Shown here one piece after another: positions 45,831 through 54,877 of a stretch of DNA of 64,000 bases. The translations under genes and the position numbers were made by a program. The notes beneath the pieces are model-generated. The model saw only the letters and a list, made by a program, of their open reading frames with translations. It was not told the origin of the DNA and did not search any database. Source of the stretch: GCA-016699445 sp964555055 (GTDB lineage: Bacteria; UBA10199; JACPAL01; GCA-016699445); NCBI GenBank assembly GCA_964555055.1, contig CAZKQW010000002.1, positions 124,001 to 188,000 of the forward strand, given 5' to 3'. The number at the start of each line of letters is the position of its first letter. The stretch's first letter is position 1.

Positions 45831-46241
45831 TTATTTTACAACCCTTATTCTTTTTGTGGTCACCCACGGGGCTGTATGATTCGGTTGTTCAAATATCTTG
45901 ATCGTAGAAGTCTCGTCAAGGGCGATGGTGAAGGTCACTTCAGGCTTTGAATAGACTGGGTGCAGATAAACACGAGAGATTTCAATGTCATCCTTATAGA
46001 TTGCAATCCATTGAATGAAGTGTTCCGCCATGGAAGGATGAAGACCTTCAATGCCAATGCTGACTTTTACCTGAAACCATTCTCCGGCTTTTACCTTGTC
46101 AGGGGCTTCCACTTTAGGAGTATGCTTTGGGTCCATACCTGTTTTTAGTTTTCTGAAATCAGGCTTCATCAAATCCAGGGACTGCTGTGCTGAAACTGGA
46201 GCCGCTAATAGTAAAGATATAAGTAAATACAACACTTTCAT
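45831..46241 (-). CDS. Exported desulfoferrodoxin/superoxide-reductase-like protein lacking the Cys ligand
   Basis: A 136-residue protein with a signal peptide (PVSAQ). The mature domain follows the neelaredoxin/SOR pattern: KHTPKVEAPDKVKAGEWFQVKV, HPSMAEHFIQWI (the conserved HP-x-x-EHxIxWI), and HPVYSKPEVTFTIAL. The catalytic site normally has four His and one Cys; where CNxHG is expected the sequence is QPNHTAPW, with no Cys. It may therefore be a non-catalytic iron site or a copy with another metal. It lies between two cupredoxin-like genes in the bc operon. Confidence 0.6.
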   Translation of the reverse strand: MKVLYLLISLLLAAPVSAQQSLDLMKPDFRKLKTGMDPKHTPKVEAPDKVKAGEWFQVKVSIGIEGLHPSMAEHFIQWIAIYKDDIEISRVYLHPVYSKPEVTFTIALDETSTIKIFEQPNHTAPWVTTKRIRVVK

Positions 46242-46268
46242 AAACCCTCCTCCGTTAAAACCCTATTA

Positions 46269-46964
46269 TTAATAGATACCCATCCTCACGGACACTTCTT
46301 CAGTTTGACCTTCCTTTATTTGTAAAACTTGATGTTTTTCGCCTAATTTTTCGTGAAAAAAATGTAGCTCATAGCTACCTAAAGGAACATCATTAATTTC
46401 AAACTCACCCTTCTCGTTTGTCACCGCATAATAAGGGTGGGCCTTCACGACGATGAGCGCTTTCATCCAACTATGGACGTCGCAAACCGCAGAAAAAATT
46501 TCAGGTCTTGAAAAGTTAAGGTTTAATTCCCGCAGGCTTGCGGGCTGAGCTCGATTTAAAGCGACGTTGGCAGTGCTTTGAGTGTGGAAATTATGCAGAA
46601 TACCATCATCATTGATCACTTTAAGCACCTGTCCTGGATGAAGAAAAACCACTCGCGGCGTGAAACGGCACTTTTCCTGGGCGAGAACAACGGGAGCTTC
46701 CTTTGAAAGCCCCTGATAAACGGATAAACCCCTACCCGTCAGGTAAACCACGACATTCTTCAACTCACCTCTCTTGCCGAGTAGTAATTCCTCTGAGTTA
46801 ATAGACTTCCCACAAATTTCAGCATCGACAGCGATAGCATGTTTTTTTATGAGCGGTCTTTCACCCGTATAGGCGACTTTCCCTTTCACCACCCCACCCG
46901 CAAAGGATAAAAGCGGAACACATATAAAAACGGGTATGACCTTAAGATAACGAGTGATGGTCAC
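46269..46964 (-). CDS. Exported cupredoxin-like protein
   Basis: A 231-residue protein with a signal peptide (FAGG). It is parallel to the gene at 45057: N-terminal GGVVKGKVAYTG, the ligand site ILHNFHTQ and VCDVHSWMKAL (H...C-x2-H-x2-M), and a C-terminal regulatory-like beta domain (GEFEINDVPLGSYELHFFHEKLG). Its ATG overlaps the octaheme cytochrome stop as ATGA, so it is translationally coupled to it. Electron transfer with the bc complex or the c-type cytochrome is the best inference. Confidence 0.75.
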   Translation of the reverse strand: MTITRYLKVIPVFICVPLLSFAGGVVKGKVAYTGERPLIKKHAIAVDAEICGKSINSEELLLGKRGELKNVVVYLTGRGLSVYQGLSKEAPVVLAQEKCRFTPRVVFLHPGQVLKVINDDGILHNFHTQSTANVALNRAQPASLRELNLNFSRPEIFSAVCDVHSWMKALIVVKAHPYYAVTNEKGEFEINDVPLGSYELHFFHEKLGEKHQVLQIKEGQTEEVSVRMGIY

Positions 46965-49645
46965 TGAAGGTTATTAGACTCCGTAGGAAGCGAAGGTACT
47001 GAAACAGCTCCAAGACTCATGATGTAGTCCCTCACTGCTTCCGCTTGCCTTTGACGATTTCCTTCCAATACATCCTGAGGAGCGGCATCGTCCGCCGGCA
47101 AAAAGCCTGGCATTTTCACTCCTGGGGTGATGAGTTGCGGATCTTTAATCCATTCGGGGATGAAATCGTATCGGATTCTGTTTTTAGCCTCATAAAGGTC
47201 CGGGCCCCATTGGATCGGATCACTAGGAGGTACTTTACCGTTCTGGATATGACAGGAGAAGCAATTGAAATAATCAGCCGATGCCAACTTGGCTCCGGCT
47301 GCAATCGATTCCTGAGTGGGCTTAGGATAAGCCGTCGTCGTGAATGAAGAAGGCACTTTATTGAGCGCCGAGAAGTATTCGACAATGGCCGAAGCTTCGG
47401 CATCCGAAAAATCAAAGGTCGGCATGCGGAGATTTAATTGAGGACGAATTTTATGTTTTTCCGGATTCTTCAAGAAAGCAAACATCCAATCGGGCCGGAC
47501 GCGCGCCCCAATACCATCTAGAATAGGAGGTAAGGGAACATCGCTGCCCATAACTTGCTCAATTAACCGACCCGTACCCTCTATGGTATGGCATCCCCGG
47601 CAATTTAGCTCTTCTACTAATCGCCTACCTTCTTCGATGTTGGATTGGCGAGGCCTAGATGAGGACATCACGAAACGCTGAGGAACCGGTTCCTTTTTTT
47701 GCCCCTTCAAGAAAACCACGAGCGCTTCGATATCTTCATCCGATACGTTAAACTTGGGCATCTTAGAAGTCGTTCGCTCGGTTAAATAGACACGGGGATC
47801 TCGGATCTTGCCGCGCGTCCAATCTTCCCACGTGCGGGGCACTTTGGACTCGCCAAAATCAAGTTCAGGAACGTCCTTGCGTCCAAAAGAAGTCAACTCA
47901 ACTGATAATTTGGAAAAATTTTCGAATCCTTTGATATTGTGGCAACCATAACAGCCATACTGAGAAATGAGGACAAAACCTTTCTTCGCAGCGGCCTCAT
48001 CCGAAAGCTCCGCCCTTAAAGCTTCATTCTTTGGGAGAGACCTCCCCTCTTCCTGCTTTTCACTATTAGAAACCAGATAAGCGGTGATGTCAGCCGCTTC
48101 TTGAGAAGTCAGCCTCAACTTGGGCATTTTCGCATTCGGGTTGTAAGCTTTAGGATCTTGGATCCAATTATAGATCCAATCCGCGCTTGTTTTTTGGGCG
48201 ATACGGTCCAAAGCAGGAGCCAAACCTGTTCCCTTACCTTCTAACGTGTGACAACCGTAACAACCAACTGTCTCGAAAACCACCTTTCCATTCACCGGAT
48301 TTCCACCCGGGAAATTACCGAAGGGCCGATCGTATTTTTGAGAGGCCTGCAGGATATAAGCAGCTACTTTTTCAGTTTGATGAGGTTCTTCGATATCCAG
48401 GGGCGGAGTCGGCATCTTCGTATGGGGAAGATAGCCTTTAGGGTTGCGTATCCACTCAATCAACCATTCTTGATTAACCTTATCCGCCACCTTTAACAAT
48501 GAGGGTCCAACCTTAGGCGCTTTCTCAAAGCCTTTTATGGTATGGCAACCAGTGCAACCTTGATTCCAAAAAATCTCCTTCCCCTTCATGTAAACAGGCG
48601 CATCAGCCAACTTCCATTGATCCAAATGGCACTTATTACAATTCGCCTGCATCATCACGTTCCCGCGAGTGACGGGATCCTTCCAGTGCTTGACGTACCC
48701 ATGGGCAAAGTCGCCTTTTGCGAAAGGCTCTTTCTTGATTTGAGTTCCCCTCCCCTGACCTCCATGACAAGTCGTACAACCGAACTTCTCTACAGGATGA
48801 TTGGCGAAGATTTCCTGGCGTCTCGGGTGGGTCTTATAGGGATTCTTTTCGTTCTCAAAACCATCGCGGCTGATGGCAACATGACAAGATTCGCAGCGAT
48901 CCACAATGCCCCATTCAATGTTTCCGCCCTTACCTAAATCATTGATAACGACCTGTACGATCTCATCACCCCGACTCTTGGCCCCCTCGATTTTTTTGTG
49001 TATTTTGGCCAAAGGTTCGAGCGCCTTCTTTTCGAGGTTTTTCCATTTTTTCACTTCGTCATTGGCCTGGTCCAAAACAGATTGAACGTCGGCGACGTCT
49101 TTTTCCGCCTTTTCCTTTTTAACTTTTAGATCCGCCAGTTTCTTTTCCAAATCATAATAACGGACCTTGAGGGCTTCTGCCTTTTCGATGTGGTTTTCCT
49201 CTAAAGCATGCTTCCATTCGTAGAAGACCTCGTCTTGATCCGCTTTAGTAAAGCCATATTCTTGCTTCATGTCGAAGGCAGTGATCTTCAGTTGTTTGAT
49301 CTTTTCTTGAAACCCTTTATATTCAGGGCTGTCCAGCCTTAACTCGGCTTCCTCTGCCTTCAGGCGAAACTTCCTCACTGGCCACTGATCTTCGGGAGCA
49401 GCCCCCCCCAGACTTTCCTTCTGAGCTTGTTCAGCATCGAATGCGATCTTGGTCTTTTCGTACTCTTCATGGAGTTTTTTGACTTCCAAGCGGTTAAATT
49501 CATTCTTATAAAACTTCCAAGTACGACGAAGTATGAACTCGTCCAAAAAGGCCCAATGGGAAATGGCTAAGGCGATCAAACCAACGACAAAAAATATCTT
49601 ACCGTAGGATTTTTTCTCGATTGGATCGGTTTCTGTTGGTGGCAT
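46961..49645 (-). CDS. Octaheme c-type cytochrome subunit of the bc complex
   Basis: An 894-residue protein. One N-terminal transmembrane helix (about residues 16-38) is followed by a long charged coiled coil (about residues 40-230). Eight CxxCH heme motifs follow from about residue 255 to 810: CESCH, CTTCH, CNKCH, CTGCH, CYGCH, CYGCH, CRGCH and CFSCH. Several are in class I cytochrome c-like blocks (TGCHTIKGFEKAPKVGPSL, GCHTLEGKGTGLAPAL). It directly follows the petD-like gene and is probably an extra cytochrome subunit that carries electrons from Rieske or cytochrome b to oxidase. The fusion of several class I domains is unusual. Confidence 0.88.
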   Translation of the reverse strand: MPPTETDPIEKKSYGKIFFVVGLIALAISHWAFLDEFILRRTWKFYKNEFNRLEVKKLHEEYEKTKIAFDAEQAQKESLGGAAPEDQWPVRKFRLKAEEAELRLDSPEYKGFQEKIKQLKITAFDMKQEYGFTKADQDEVFYEWKHALEENHIEKAEALKVRYYDLEKKLADLKVKKEKAEKDVADVQSVLDQANDEVKKWKNLEKKALEPLAKIHKKIEGAKSRGDEIVQVVINDLGKGGNIEWGIVDRCESCHVAISRDGFENEKNPYKTHPRRQEIFANHPVEKFGCTTCHGGQGRGTQIKKEPFAKGDFAHGYVKHWKDPVTRGNVMMQANCNKCHLDQWKLADAPVYMKGKEIFWNQGCTGCHTIKGFEKAPKVGPSLLKVADKVNQEWLIEWIRNPKGYLPHTKMPTPPLDIEEPHQTEKVAAYILQASQKYDRPFGNFPGGNPVNGKVVFETVGCYGCHTLEGKGTGLAPALDRIAQKTSADWIYNWIQDPKAYNPNAKMPKLRLTSQEAADITAYLVSNSEKQEEGRSLPKNEALRAELSDEAAAKKGFVLISQYGCYGCHNIKGFENFSKLSVELTSFGRKDVPELDFGESKVPRTWEDWTRGKIRDPRVYLTERTTSKMPKFNVSDEDIEALVVFLKGQKKEPVPQRFVMSSSRPRQSNIEEGRRLVEELNCRGCHTIEGTGRLIEQVMGSDVPLPPILDGIGARVRPDWMFAFLKNPEKHKIRPQLNLRMPTFDFSDAEASAIVEYFSALNKVPSSFTTTAYPKPTQESIAAGAKLASADYFNCFSCHIQNGKVPPSDPIQWGPDLYEAKNRIRYDFIPEWIKDPQLITPGVKMPGFLPADDAAPQDVLEGNRQRQAEAVRDYIMSLGAVSVPSLPTESNNLQ

Positions 49646-49663
49646 GTGTCCTATCTTCCTTTG

Positions 49664-50455
49664 CTAAATATTGAGGATCCCCGGAATGACGACGACGTTC
49701 TTGATGTTCAAAGTCCATCTTAAAAGCATCTTAATCGGCAACGCCATCATGGTAAGAAAAAAGAAAGCCGTAATATTATAGCGGATAATACCCAACTCTT
49801 GAATGACGGGCATTGTCCTTCCCTTTAGGTAGTAAAAAGCGGGGATCAAAGCGTAATAAGCACCTATGAGAGACAAGCCGAAAAAACAGCCGATCCACGG
49901 ATCCCTTAAGGCATCGATACCAAGACCTTGAGCCACGAATATATTTAGATCGATATTGGTTAATGCCACAACCTTATGGGGATCCCACTCTTCCCAAGGC
50001 ATGAAGAAGTTCCATCCGGGGCCACGAAAAAAGACGCCGATAAAAATCAGGAAGATCCACAAAATCAAAAAGCCAAAGCAGAAAACCGACATGGCGAATT
50101 TTCTTTCGGAAAAGGTATAATAACCCGAACCTTTTTTATTAATATCTATGTAGGGGATCAACATAAGCCCCACAATGATCAAGCTAGGCAGAACGACCCC
50201 GGCCATCCAGGGATCGAAGTAAACGAGTATTTCCTGCAAACCTAAAAAATACCAGGGAGCCTTAGAAGGGTTAGGCGTCTTCGTAGGATTCGCCGGCTCT
50301 TCCAAAGGAGCGTCTAAAAGCAATGACCAAAGAAACAAGCCTAGCGTCGCCAACATCCCCGCAATAAATTCGACCTTCACTAAATGCGGCCAAGTATGCA
50401 CCTTGTCGGGGTTAAGACTAGAAGCCGGCACCATCTTTTCTTCTTTTTCTGCCAT
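49664..50455 (-). CDS. Cytochrome b, C-terminal half (subunit IV/PetD-like)
   Basis: A 263-residue membrane protein that provides helices equivalent to cytochrome b helices E-H. The quinol-oxidation site motif appears as PNPSKAPWYFLGLQE (APWY in place of PEWY), a form met in menaquinol-type complexes. It has additional C-terminal hydrophobic helices, making it longer than plant PetD (about 160 residues). It follows the PetB-like gene by about 19 bases. Split cytochrome b fits b6f-like and Firmicutes-type bc complexes. Confidence 0.9.
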   Translation of the reverse strand: MAEKEEKMVPASSLNPDKVHTWPHLVKVEFIAGMLATLGLFLWSLLLDAPLEEPANPTKTPNPSKAPWYFLGLQEILVYFDPWMAGVVLPSLIIVGLMLIPYIDINKKGSGYYTFSERKFAMSVFCFGFLILWIFLIFIGVFFRGPGWNFFMPWEEWDPHKVVALTNIDLNIFVAQGLGIDALRDPWIGCFFGLSLIGAYYALIPAFYYLKGRTMPVIQELGIIRYNITAFFFLTMMALPIKMLLRWTLNIKNVVVIPGILNI

Positions 50456-50474
50456 AGAATCCTTAAACTAGAAA

Positions 50475-51278
50475 TTAAAGGGGCCCTGAGATACCACCAT
50501 CTTTACGCACGCGCCAAAAATGGACGATCATCAATATAGCCGCCACGATCGGTATAAAAATGCAGTGGAGAACGTAAAATCTCATTAACGTCGGCGCACC
50601 AACTACCGTCCCGGCCGTCAAGAGAGACCGTGCGTCGTAACGAGGCGTCACTAAACCTGTCAAAGCCCTCACCTGCTCTGCCAGAGGACCTTCATGGCCC
50701 ATCAGCGGTGTGGCCCTAGCCATATTGGTGCCGACGGTCACGGCCCAGATGGCTAATTGATCCCAAGGCAGCAAGTAACCGGTGAAAGAGAGCAGAAAAG
50801 TGATCAGGAGAAGGAGAACGCCGATCACCCAGTTGAATTCGCGCGGAGGCTTGTAAGACCCCGTCAAAAAAACTCGAAACATGTGAAGCATCACTAATAT
50901 GACCATCCCGTGAGCAGCCCAACGGTGCATATTGCGCATCATCATTCCAAAGGGAACATCGAACTGCAGATACTTCATGTCCACGTAGGCGTATTCAGCC
51001 ACAGGACGATAATAGAACATCAAAATAACCCCGGTCACCGTCAAGATCAGGAAAAATAAAAATGTCAAACCACCCGCACACCACGTGTAAGACACTTTAA
51101 TACCGTGGCGCCTTACCTTAGAAGGGTGAAGGTGCAGAAAGACATTTGATGCGGTCATCAGGACGCGGTTGCGGGGAATATCCTTGTAGCCGTGACGGAA
51201 GATTGACTTCCACACATAGGAATCGACGATGGTTTTTTGGATTTCTTGAGCTTTTGCCTTAAGTTCGACGATATTCAT
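50475..51278 (-). CDS. Cytochrome b, N-terminal half (PetB-like, heme-binding)
   Basis: A 267-residue protein with four main helices. The two b hemes are ligated by His pairs in MHRWAAHGMVILVMLHMF (spacing 14) and LHCIFIPIVAAILMIVHFW (spacing 15). A spacing of 15 in the second pair is the b6f/menaquinol-type signature, as opposed to 14 in mitochondrial cytochrome b. The protein oxidises and reduces quinol across the membrane with PetD-like and Rieske subunits. It follows the Rieske gene by nine bases. Confidence 0.93.
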   Translation of the reverse strand: MNIVELKAKAQEIQKTIVDSYVWKSIFRHGYKDIPRNRVLMTASNVFLHLHPSKVRRHGIKVSYTWCAGGLTFLFFLILTVTGVILMFYYRPVAEYAYVDMKYLQFDVPFGMMMRNMHRWAAHGMVILVMLHMFRVFLTGSYKPPREFNWVIGVLLLLITFLLSFTGYLLPWDQLAIWAVTVGTNMARATPLMGHEGPLAEQVRALTGLVTPRYDARSLLTAGTVVGAPTLMRFYVLHCIFIPIVAAILMIVHFWRVRKDGGISGPL

Positions 51279-51287
51279 AAGTTACTC

Positions 51288-51821
51288 TCACAAGGCGATG
51301 AATGAATCGGGATCTTCCCACTGGCCTTTTTCATAAAGAAACGACTTACTGCGATCGATCAGAATACTACCCTCATCATCGAGACGAATGGCCAAACGCT
51401 CAAGAGGTCTCGGGGCAGGCCCTTCGAAATTAATGCCGTCTTTTGTAAAACCACTCCCATGACAAGGACATTTGAACTTGCTCTCCATGGCCAACCAACG
51501 AGGCGTACACCCAAGATGGGTACAAATCGCCTGGATCGCGATTAATTTATCCTCCGTCCTTTCAATCCAGACACGCTGATCTTCCTTATATTTTTCACTA
51601 ACCTCACCTACATTATAATCGCTGACCTTACCGGCCTTGAAGATGGGGGATGGTTCAAAGAGGACTCGGGGAAACATGAATCTCAAGAAGGCCAACAAAC
51701 CCATACCGATTGAGCCTAAAAACGCGGCCCATCCGGCGAAACCGAAGAACTCGCGACGCGTCCAGAGGTTGGCTTCGTTGGCTCCAGGCTTTAAGGATTG
51801 ACTCTCAGGGATTGTAGACAA
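51288..51821 (-). CDS. Rieske iron-sulfur protein
   Basis: A 177-residue protein starting with TTG at 51821 behind GGAG. One N-terminal helix (FFGFAGWAAFLGSIGMGLLAFLRFMF) tethers the soluble domain. Cluster ligands are clear: CTHLGC and CPCHGSGF, giving two Cys and two His for a [2Fe-2S] center; the surrounding FEGPAPRPLERL is typical. The N-terminal RRxFFGFAGWAA-like stretch resembles a Tat signal (RREFFGFAG). It leads the bc operon and has a promoter upstream. Confidence 0.95.
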   Translation of the reverse strand: MSTIPESQSLKPGANEANLWTRREFFGFAGWAAFLGSIGMGLLAFLRFMFPRVLFEPSPIFKAGKVSDYNVGEVSEKYKEDQRVWIERTEDKLIAIQAICTHLGCTPRWLAMESKFKCPCHGSGFTKDGINFEGPAPRPLERLAIRLDDEGSILIDRSKSFLYEKGQWEDPDSFIAL

Positions 51822-51870
51822 GGGCTCTCCAAAAATTTGCGTGTAAAATGTTATGAAAAATTTTGCGCGC

Positions 51871-51900
51871 GTTATGGGACAATCGCTTGATACTTGTCAA
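51871..51900 (-). promoter_or_regulatory. Sigma70-like promoter for the bc operon
   Basis: On the minus strand a perfect TTGACA (51895-51900) overlaps the end of miaA and is followed after 18 bases by CATAAC (51871-51876, four of six). The Rieske start at 51821 lies about 50 bases downstream. The region 51822-51896 holds no other element I can support. Confidence 0.5.
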
Positions 51901-52829
51901 GTTTTTGGAACCTTTTCGGAAAAACTTTTCAACCACACCACGCTTGGGTCTCCGCGAAACCACGTCAGCTGTCGCTTCGCGTATTTTTTCGTGTTTTTTT
52001 TGATCAAATCCGCCACATCTTCCGGAGACGCGCTTTCCACCACCCCCCCGACACTTTCCTTGTAACCGATGATTTTGAGGCCGGGGGCCTGACGTCCCCA
52101 AAGACCCAGCAGCCGCTCGGCTTCGCGCATCAAACCCTCTCCCATCATCCGGTCGACCCGTTGGTCGATACGGGAAAACAACGCCTCCTTAGGCAAGTCC
52201 AGAGCGAACTTCTCGAAGACGAAGGGACTTGCCGCACTTCCTACGGCCTCCTGGCTCTTTTTTTGCTCTTTCCAAAATTGGGAAATGGGTTTTCCCGTAA
52301 GACGGTAGACTTCGAGGGCGCGGATCAGGCGCTGCTTGTTCTGGAAAGGGATCGTCGATGCCGCTTCCGGATCAATGGAGCGCAACTCGTCGTGCAAACG
52401 TTTCAATGCTGCCAAACCTTCTAGTCGAACTTCGTCCTCCAAAACCCGCCGCAGCCCCTCATCGCGCGATGGCCCTTCAAAGACACCTTCCTCGAGAGCC
52501 TTTAAATAAAGACCCGTGCCTCCGCATAAGATGACGTTCTTACCCCGCGCCCGAATGTCGCGGATCGCTTCTCTCGCTAACCGCTCGAAGTCGGCAGCGG
52601 AAAAAATCTCGTTGGGATCACGGATATCGATGAGATGAAATCTGGCTTGAGCTCGCTCATCCAGAGTGGGCTTGGCCGTGCCGATATCCATTCCACGGTA
52701 AATTTGACCGGAGTCGACGCTGACGATCTCAGAGTTCGTTTGCCAAGCCCAAGCAATTGCCGCTTCCGTCTTACCCGTGGCCGTGGGTCCACACAAGACA
52801 GGGATTCTTAATCTCTCAGATAATGGCAC
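51897..52829 (-). CDS. miaA: tRNA dimethylallyltransferase
   Basis: About 310 residues from a GTG at 52829. The longer frame (to 52931) starts inside msrBA and adds residues not seen in MiaA; the GTG gives VPLSERLRIPVLCGPTATGKT, close to the usual start. MiaA adds a dimethylallyl group to adenosine 37 in tRNAs reading UNN codons. P-loop GPTATGKT, DSGQIYRGMDIGTAKP, GGTGLYLKALEEG and QLTWFRG are all family-typical. It overlaps msrBA by 22 bases. Confidence 0.93.
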   Translation of the reverse strand: MPLSERLRIPVLCGPTATGKTEAAIAWAWQTNSEIVSVDSGQIYRGMDIGTAKPTLDERAQARFHLIDIRDPNEIFSAADFERLAREAIRDIRARGKNVILCGGTGLYLKALEEGVFEGPSRDEGLRRVLEDEVRLEGLAALKRLHDELRSIDPEAASTIPFQNKQRLIRALEVYRLTGKPISQFWKEQKKSQEAVGSAASPFVFEKFALDLPKEALFSRIDQRVDRMMGEGLMREAERLLGLWGRQAPGLKIIGYKESVGGVVESASPEDVADLIKKNTKKYAKRQLTWFRGDPSVVWLKSFSEKVPKT

Positions 52830-53887
52830 GTGTAGCCACCCGGATGTTTTTGCAAGTAATCTTGGTGGTAGTCCTCCGCGGGATAGAATTCGCCCGCAGG
52901 TACGATCTCGGTTACGATCGGCTTCGACCATTTTCCCGACTGGTTCACTTGATCTTTCACCTGAGCCGCGACCGTTTTTTGTTTTTCATCCTTATAGAAA
53001 ATTGCGGATCGGTACTGGGTGCCGATGTCGTGGCCTTGGCGGTTCAGAGTCGTCGGGTCGTGGAGACGGAAGAAATATTTCAGCAAGTTCTCGTAGGAGA
53101 CTTTCTCGGGATCAAAGACGACCTTGATGGCCTCCGCGTGTCCGGTGCGGCCCGTCGTGATGTCCTGGTAGGTCGGGTTAGGCTTGATCCCTCCCGTGTA
53201 CCCGACGACCGTATCCTTCACGCCGGGCAATTGGCGGACCAACTCCTCTACCCCCCAAAAACACCCTCCCGCGAGGATCGCGGTCTCAAGCTTCTTGGCG
53301 CTGGGATCGGCGGCTTCTTTCTTAAAGAGATAGGCATACCGCCCATACCCTTCTTTCTCCAAATTCTCCGCTGGAATGAAGCGAAGAGCGGCTGAATTGA
53401 TGCAAAACCTCTGACCCGTCGGCCCAGGACCATCATTGAAAACGTGGCCAAGATGAGAATCCCCGGTCTTCGAGCGCACCTCGGTACGTGTCATGAAAAG
53501 CTTATCATCTTTTCTCGTACCTACCGTCTCCGGCTCGATAGGTTTCGTAAAGCTAGGCCAACCCGTCCCCGAATCAAATTTATCCAATGAACTAAATAAC
53601 GGCTCCCCAGTCACCACATCGACGTAGATCCCGTCTTTATGATTGTCCCAATATTCGTTCTGGAACGGAGGCTCCGTCCCTTCGTGTTGGGTCACCCTGT
53701 ACTGCATAGGGTTAAGCTTCTGCCGCAATTCGGCGTCGGCGGGTTTGGAATAAGTCTTCATGGAGCCCTCCTGACTCGTGGAAGTATTTTGAGAGGGAGA
53801 AAGCGAAAAGGCCTTTCCGAATCCTCCTATAATTCCTAAAAGGCTTAAAGCCGCCAAGAGCAATTTAAGGCGTCTTCTTCTCATCAT
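52808..53887 (-). CDS. msrBA: Bifunctional methionine sulfoxide reductase, MsrB-MsrA fusion with signal peptide
   Basis: About 359 residues from ATG 53887 (AGGA upstream). N-terminal hydrophobic signal (LLLAALSLLGIIGG). Residues of about 45 to 175 form MsrB with catalytic Cys in RFCINSAALRF and the DSGTGWPSF motif. Residues of about 195 to 359 form MsrA with the active-site GGCFWGVEE and the GHAEAIKVVFDP loop. It repairs methionine R- and S-sulfoxides. The zinc CxxC pairs typical of many MsrB are absent. The signal peptide places it in the periplasm, consistent with the nearby respiratory complex and oxidative stress. Confidence 0.92.
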   Translation of the reverse strand: MMRRRRLKLLLAALSLLGIIGGFGKAFSLSPSQNTSTSQEGSMKTYSKPADAELRQKLNPMQYRVTQHEGTEPPFQNEYWDNHKDGIYVDVVTGEPLFSSLDKFDSGTGWPSFTKPIEPETVGTRKDDKLFMTRTEVRSKTGDSHLGHVFNDGPGPTGQRFCINSAALRFIPAENLEKEGYGRYAYLFKKEAADPSAKKLETAILAGGCFWGVEELVRQLPGVKDTVVGYTGGIKPNPTYQDITTGRTGHAEAIKVVFDPEKVSYENLLKYFFRLHDPTTLNRQGHDIGTQYRSAIFYKDEKQKTVAAQVKDQVNQSGKWSKPIVTEIVPAGEFYPAEDYHQDYLQKHPGGYTCHYLRD

Positions 53888-54046
53888 GATTCCTGAATAA
53901 CTTCCGAAAAAAATAGAATCAAGACACAACCCATGCTCTCACGAGGGTTTCGTGATTTGCGAAAGACGGAGAATCCTTACTAATAAAAAATTAAGCAACT
54001 TTTTACTAGATTTTGTCGAAGGACATCGCGGATTAAGGATACTTTT

Positions 54047-54877
54047 ATGCAATATCTATTAGCGCGTGTATCTCCTGTTCCTTCCGCCGTTGGAGCGATG
54101 TCCCAGGGTTTCGTATTTGAAACCTCTTTAGGGGATTTTCATAGTTATCCTGTTGATAAACGGTGTAAAGACGATGGTTCCTGGTGCATTGATCGCTTTA
54201 CGAAGCGAGATGAAGGTACTCTGAGTTTTCAATCCTGTCAGGTTGCGACTCTTTCAAAAAATAGCGTTCAATGGCATTACGATCCCGCTAAAGACAGAGA
54301 ACCCTTTTTAGAGGGTTTTACTGCTAAACCCAATGGGGATAACCCCGTCTATCTTTCAGCCGCTCAAGTCGACCTTCCTTCCCCTTTTTGGCTTGGGTTA
54401 GCCCCTGCCGGCATCACGGAAGGCGGCAGGTATGTTTACTTTCATCGCGGTTCGGGTCCTTTCATTTCCTGTTTCCAGTGGGTTTCTTCAAAAGTCGGTT
54501 CCCATGATTTTCAGATTTATGAGGATCGTATCCAGGAAGACACCCATATGTGGTTTCAAGTATATGATGGTAATGTAAGTTTAAGCCTTCAGCCTAAAGA
54601 AGCAAAAAATTCAGGGGATATCGTCATTTTTTTAAAGCAGGTAAAAAAAACTGATGAGGGAAAAACTACAGTAACTTTCTCTCGAGTGCGTCATAAAGCC
54701 TCATTTCCCGTACCTAGAATGGAGAACCGCACTTGGGTTATTTTCGATGGTCATGAAGCCTTATCTTTTAAGATAAATCCGGAGACGGGCCAAATCACAT
54801 TTATCGTTCTCTCACATTCTGAAATCTCTGAATTAAAAGCGGCCCTAAATCTGCCATCCCCTAAACGCGTCTCTTGA
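54047..54877 (+). CDS. Unrecognised 276-residue protein
   Basis: I do not recognise the family. ATG 54047 has TAAGGA at about eight bases. No obvious signal peptide; the first 20 residues are only moderately hydrophobic. The chain is beta-rich with many Trp/Phe/Tyr and four Cys (KRCKDDGSWC, SFQSCQ, ISCFQW), which suggests a beta-sandwich or lectin-like fold. Its tail overlaps the end of mutL by 17 bases on the opposite strand. It is the only orphan between msrBA and mutL. Confidence 0.65.
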   Translation: MQYLLARVSPVPSAVGAMSQGFVFETSLGDFHSYPVDKRCKDDGSWCIDRFTKRDEGTLSFQSCQVATLSKNSVQWHYDPAKDREPFLEGFTAKPNGDNPVYLSAAQVDLPSPFWLGLAPAGITEGGRYVYFHRGSGPFISCFQWVSSKVGSHDFQIYEDRIQEDTHMWFQVYDGNVSLSLQPKEAKNSGDIVIFLKQVKKTDEGKTTVTFSRVRHKASFPVPRMENRTWVIFDGHEALSFKINPETGQITFIVLSHSEISELKAALNLPSPKRVS

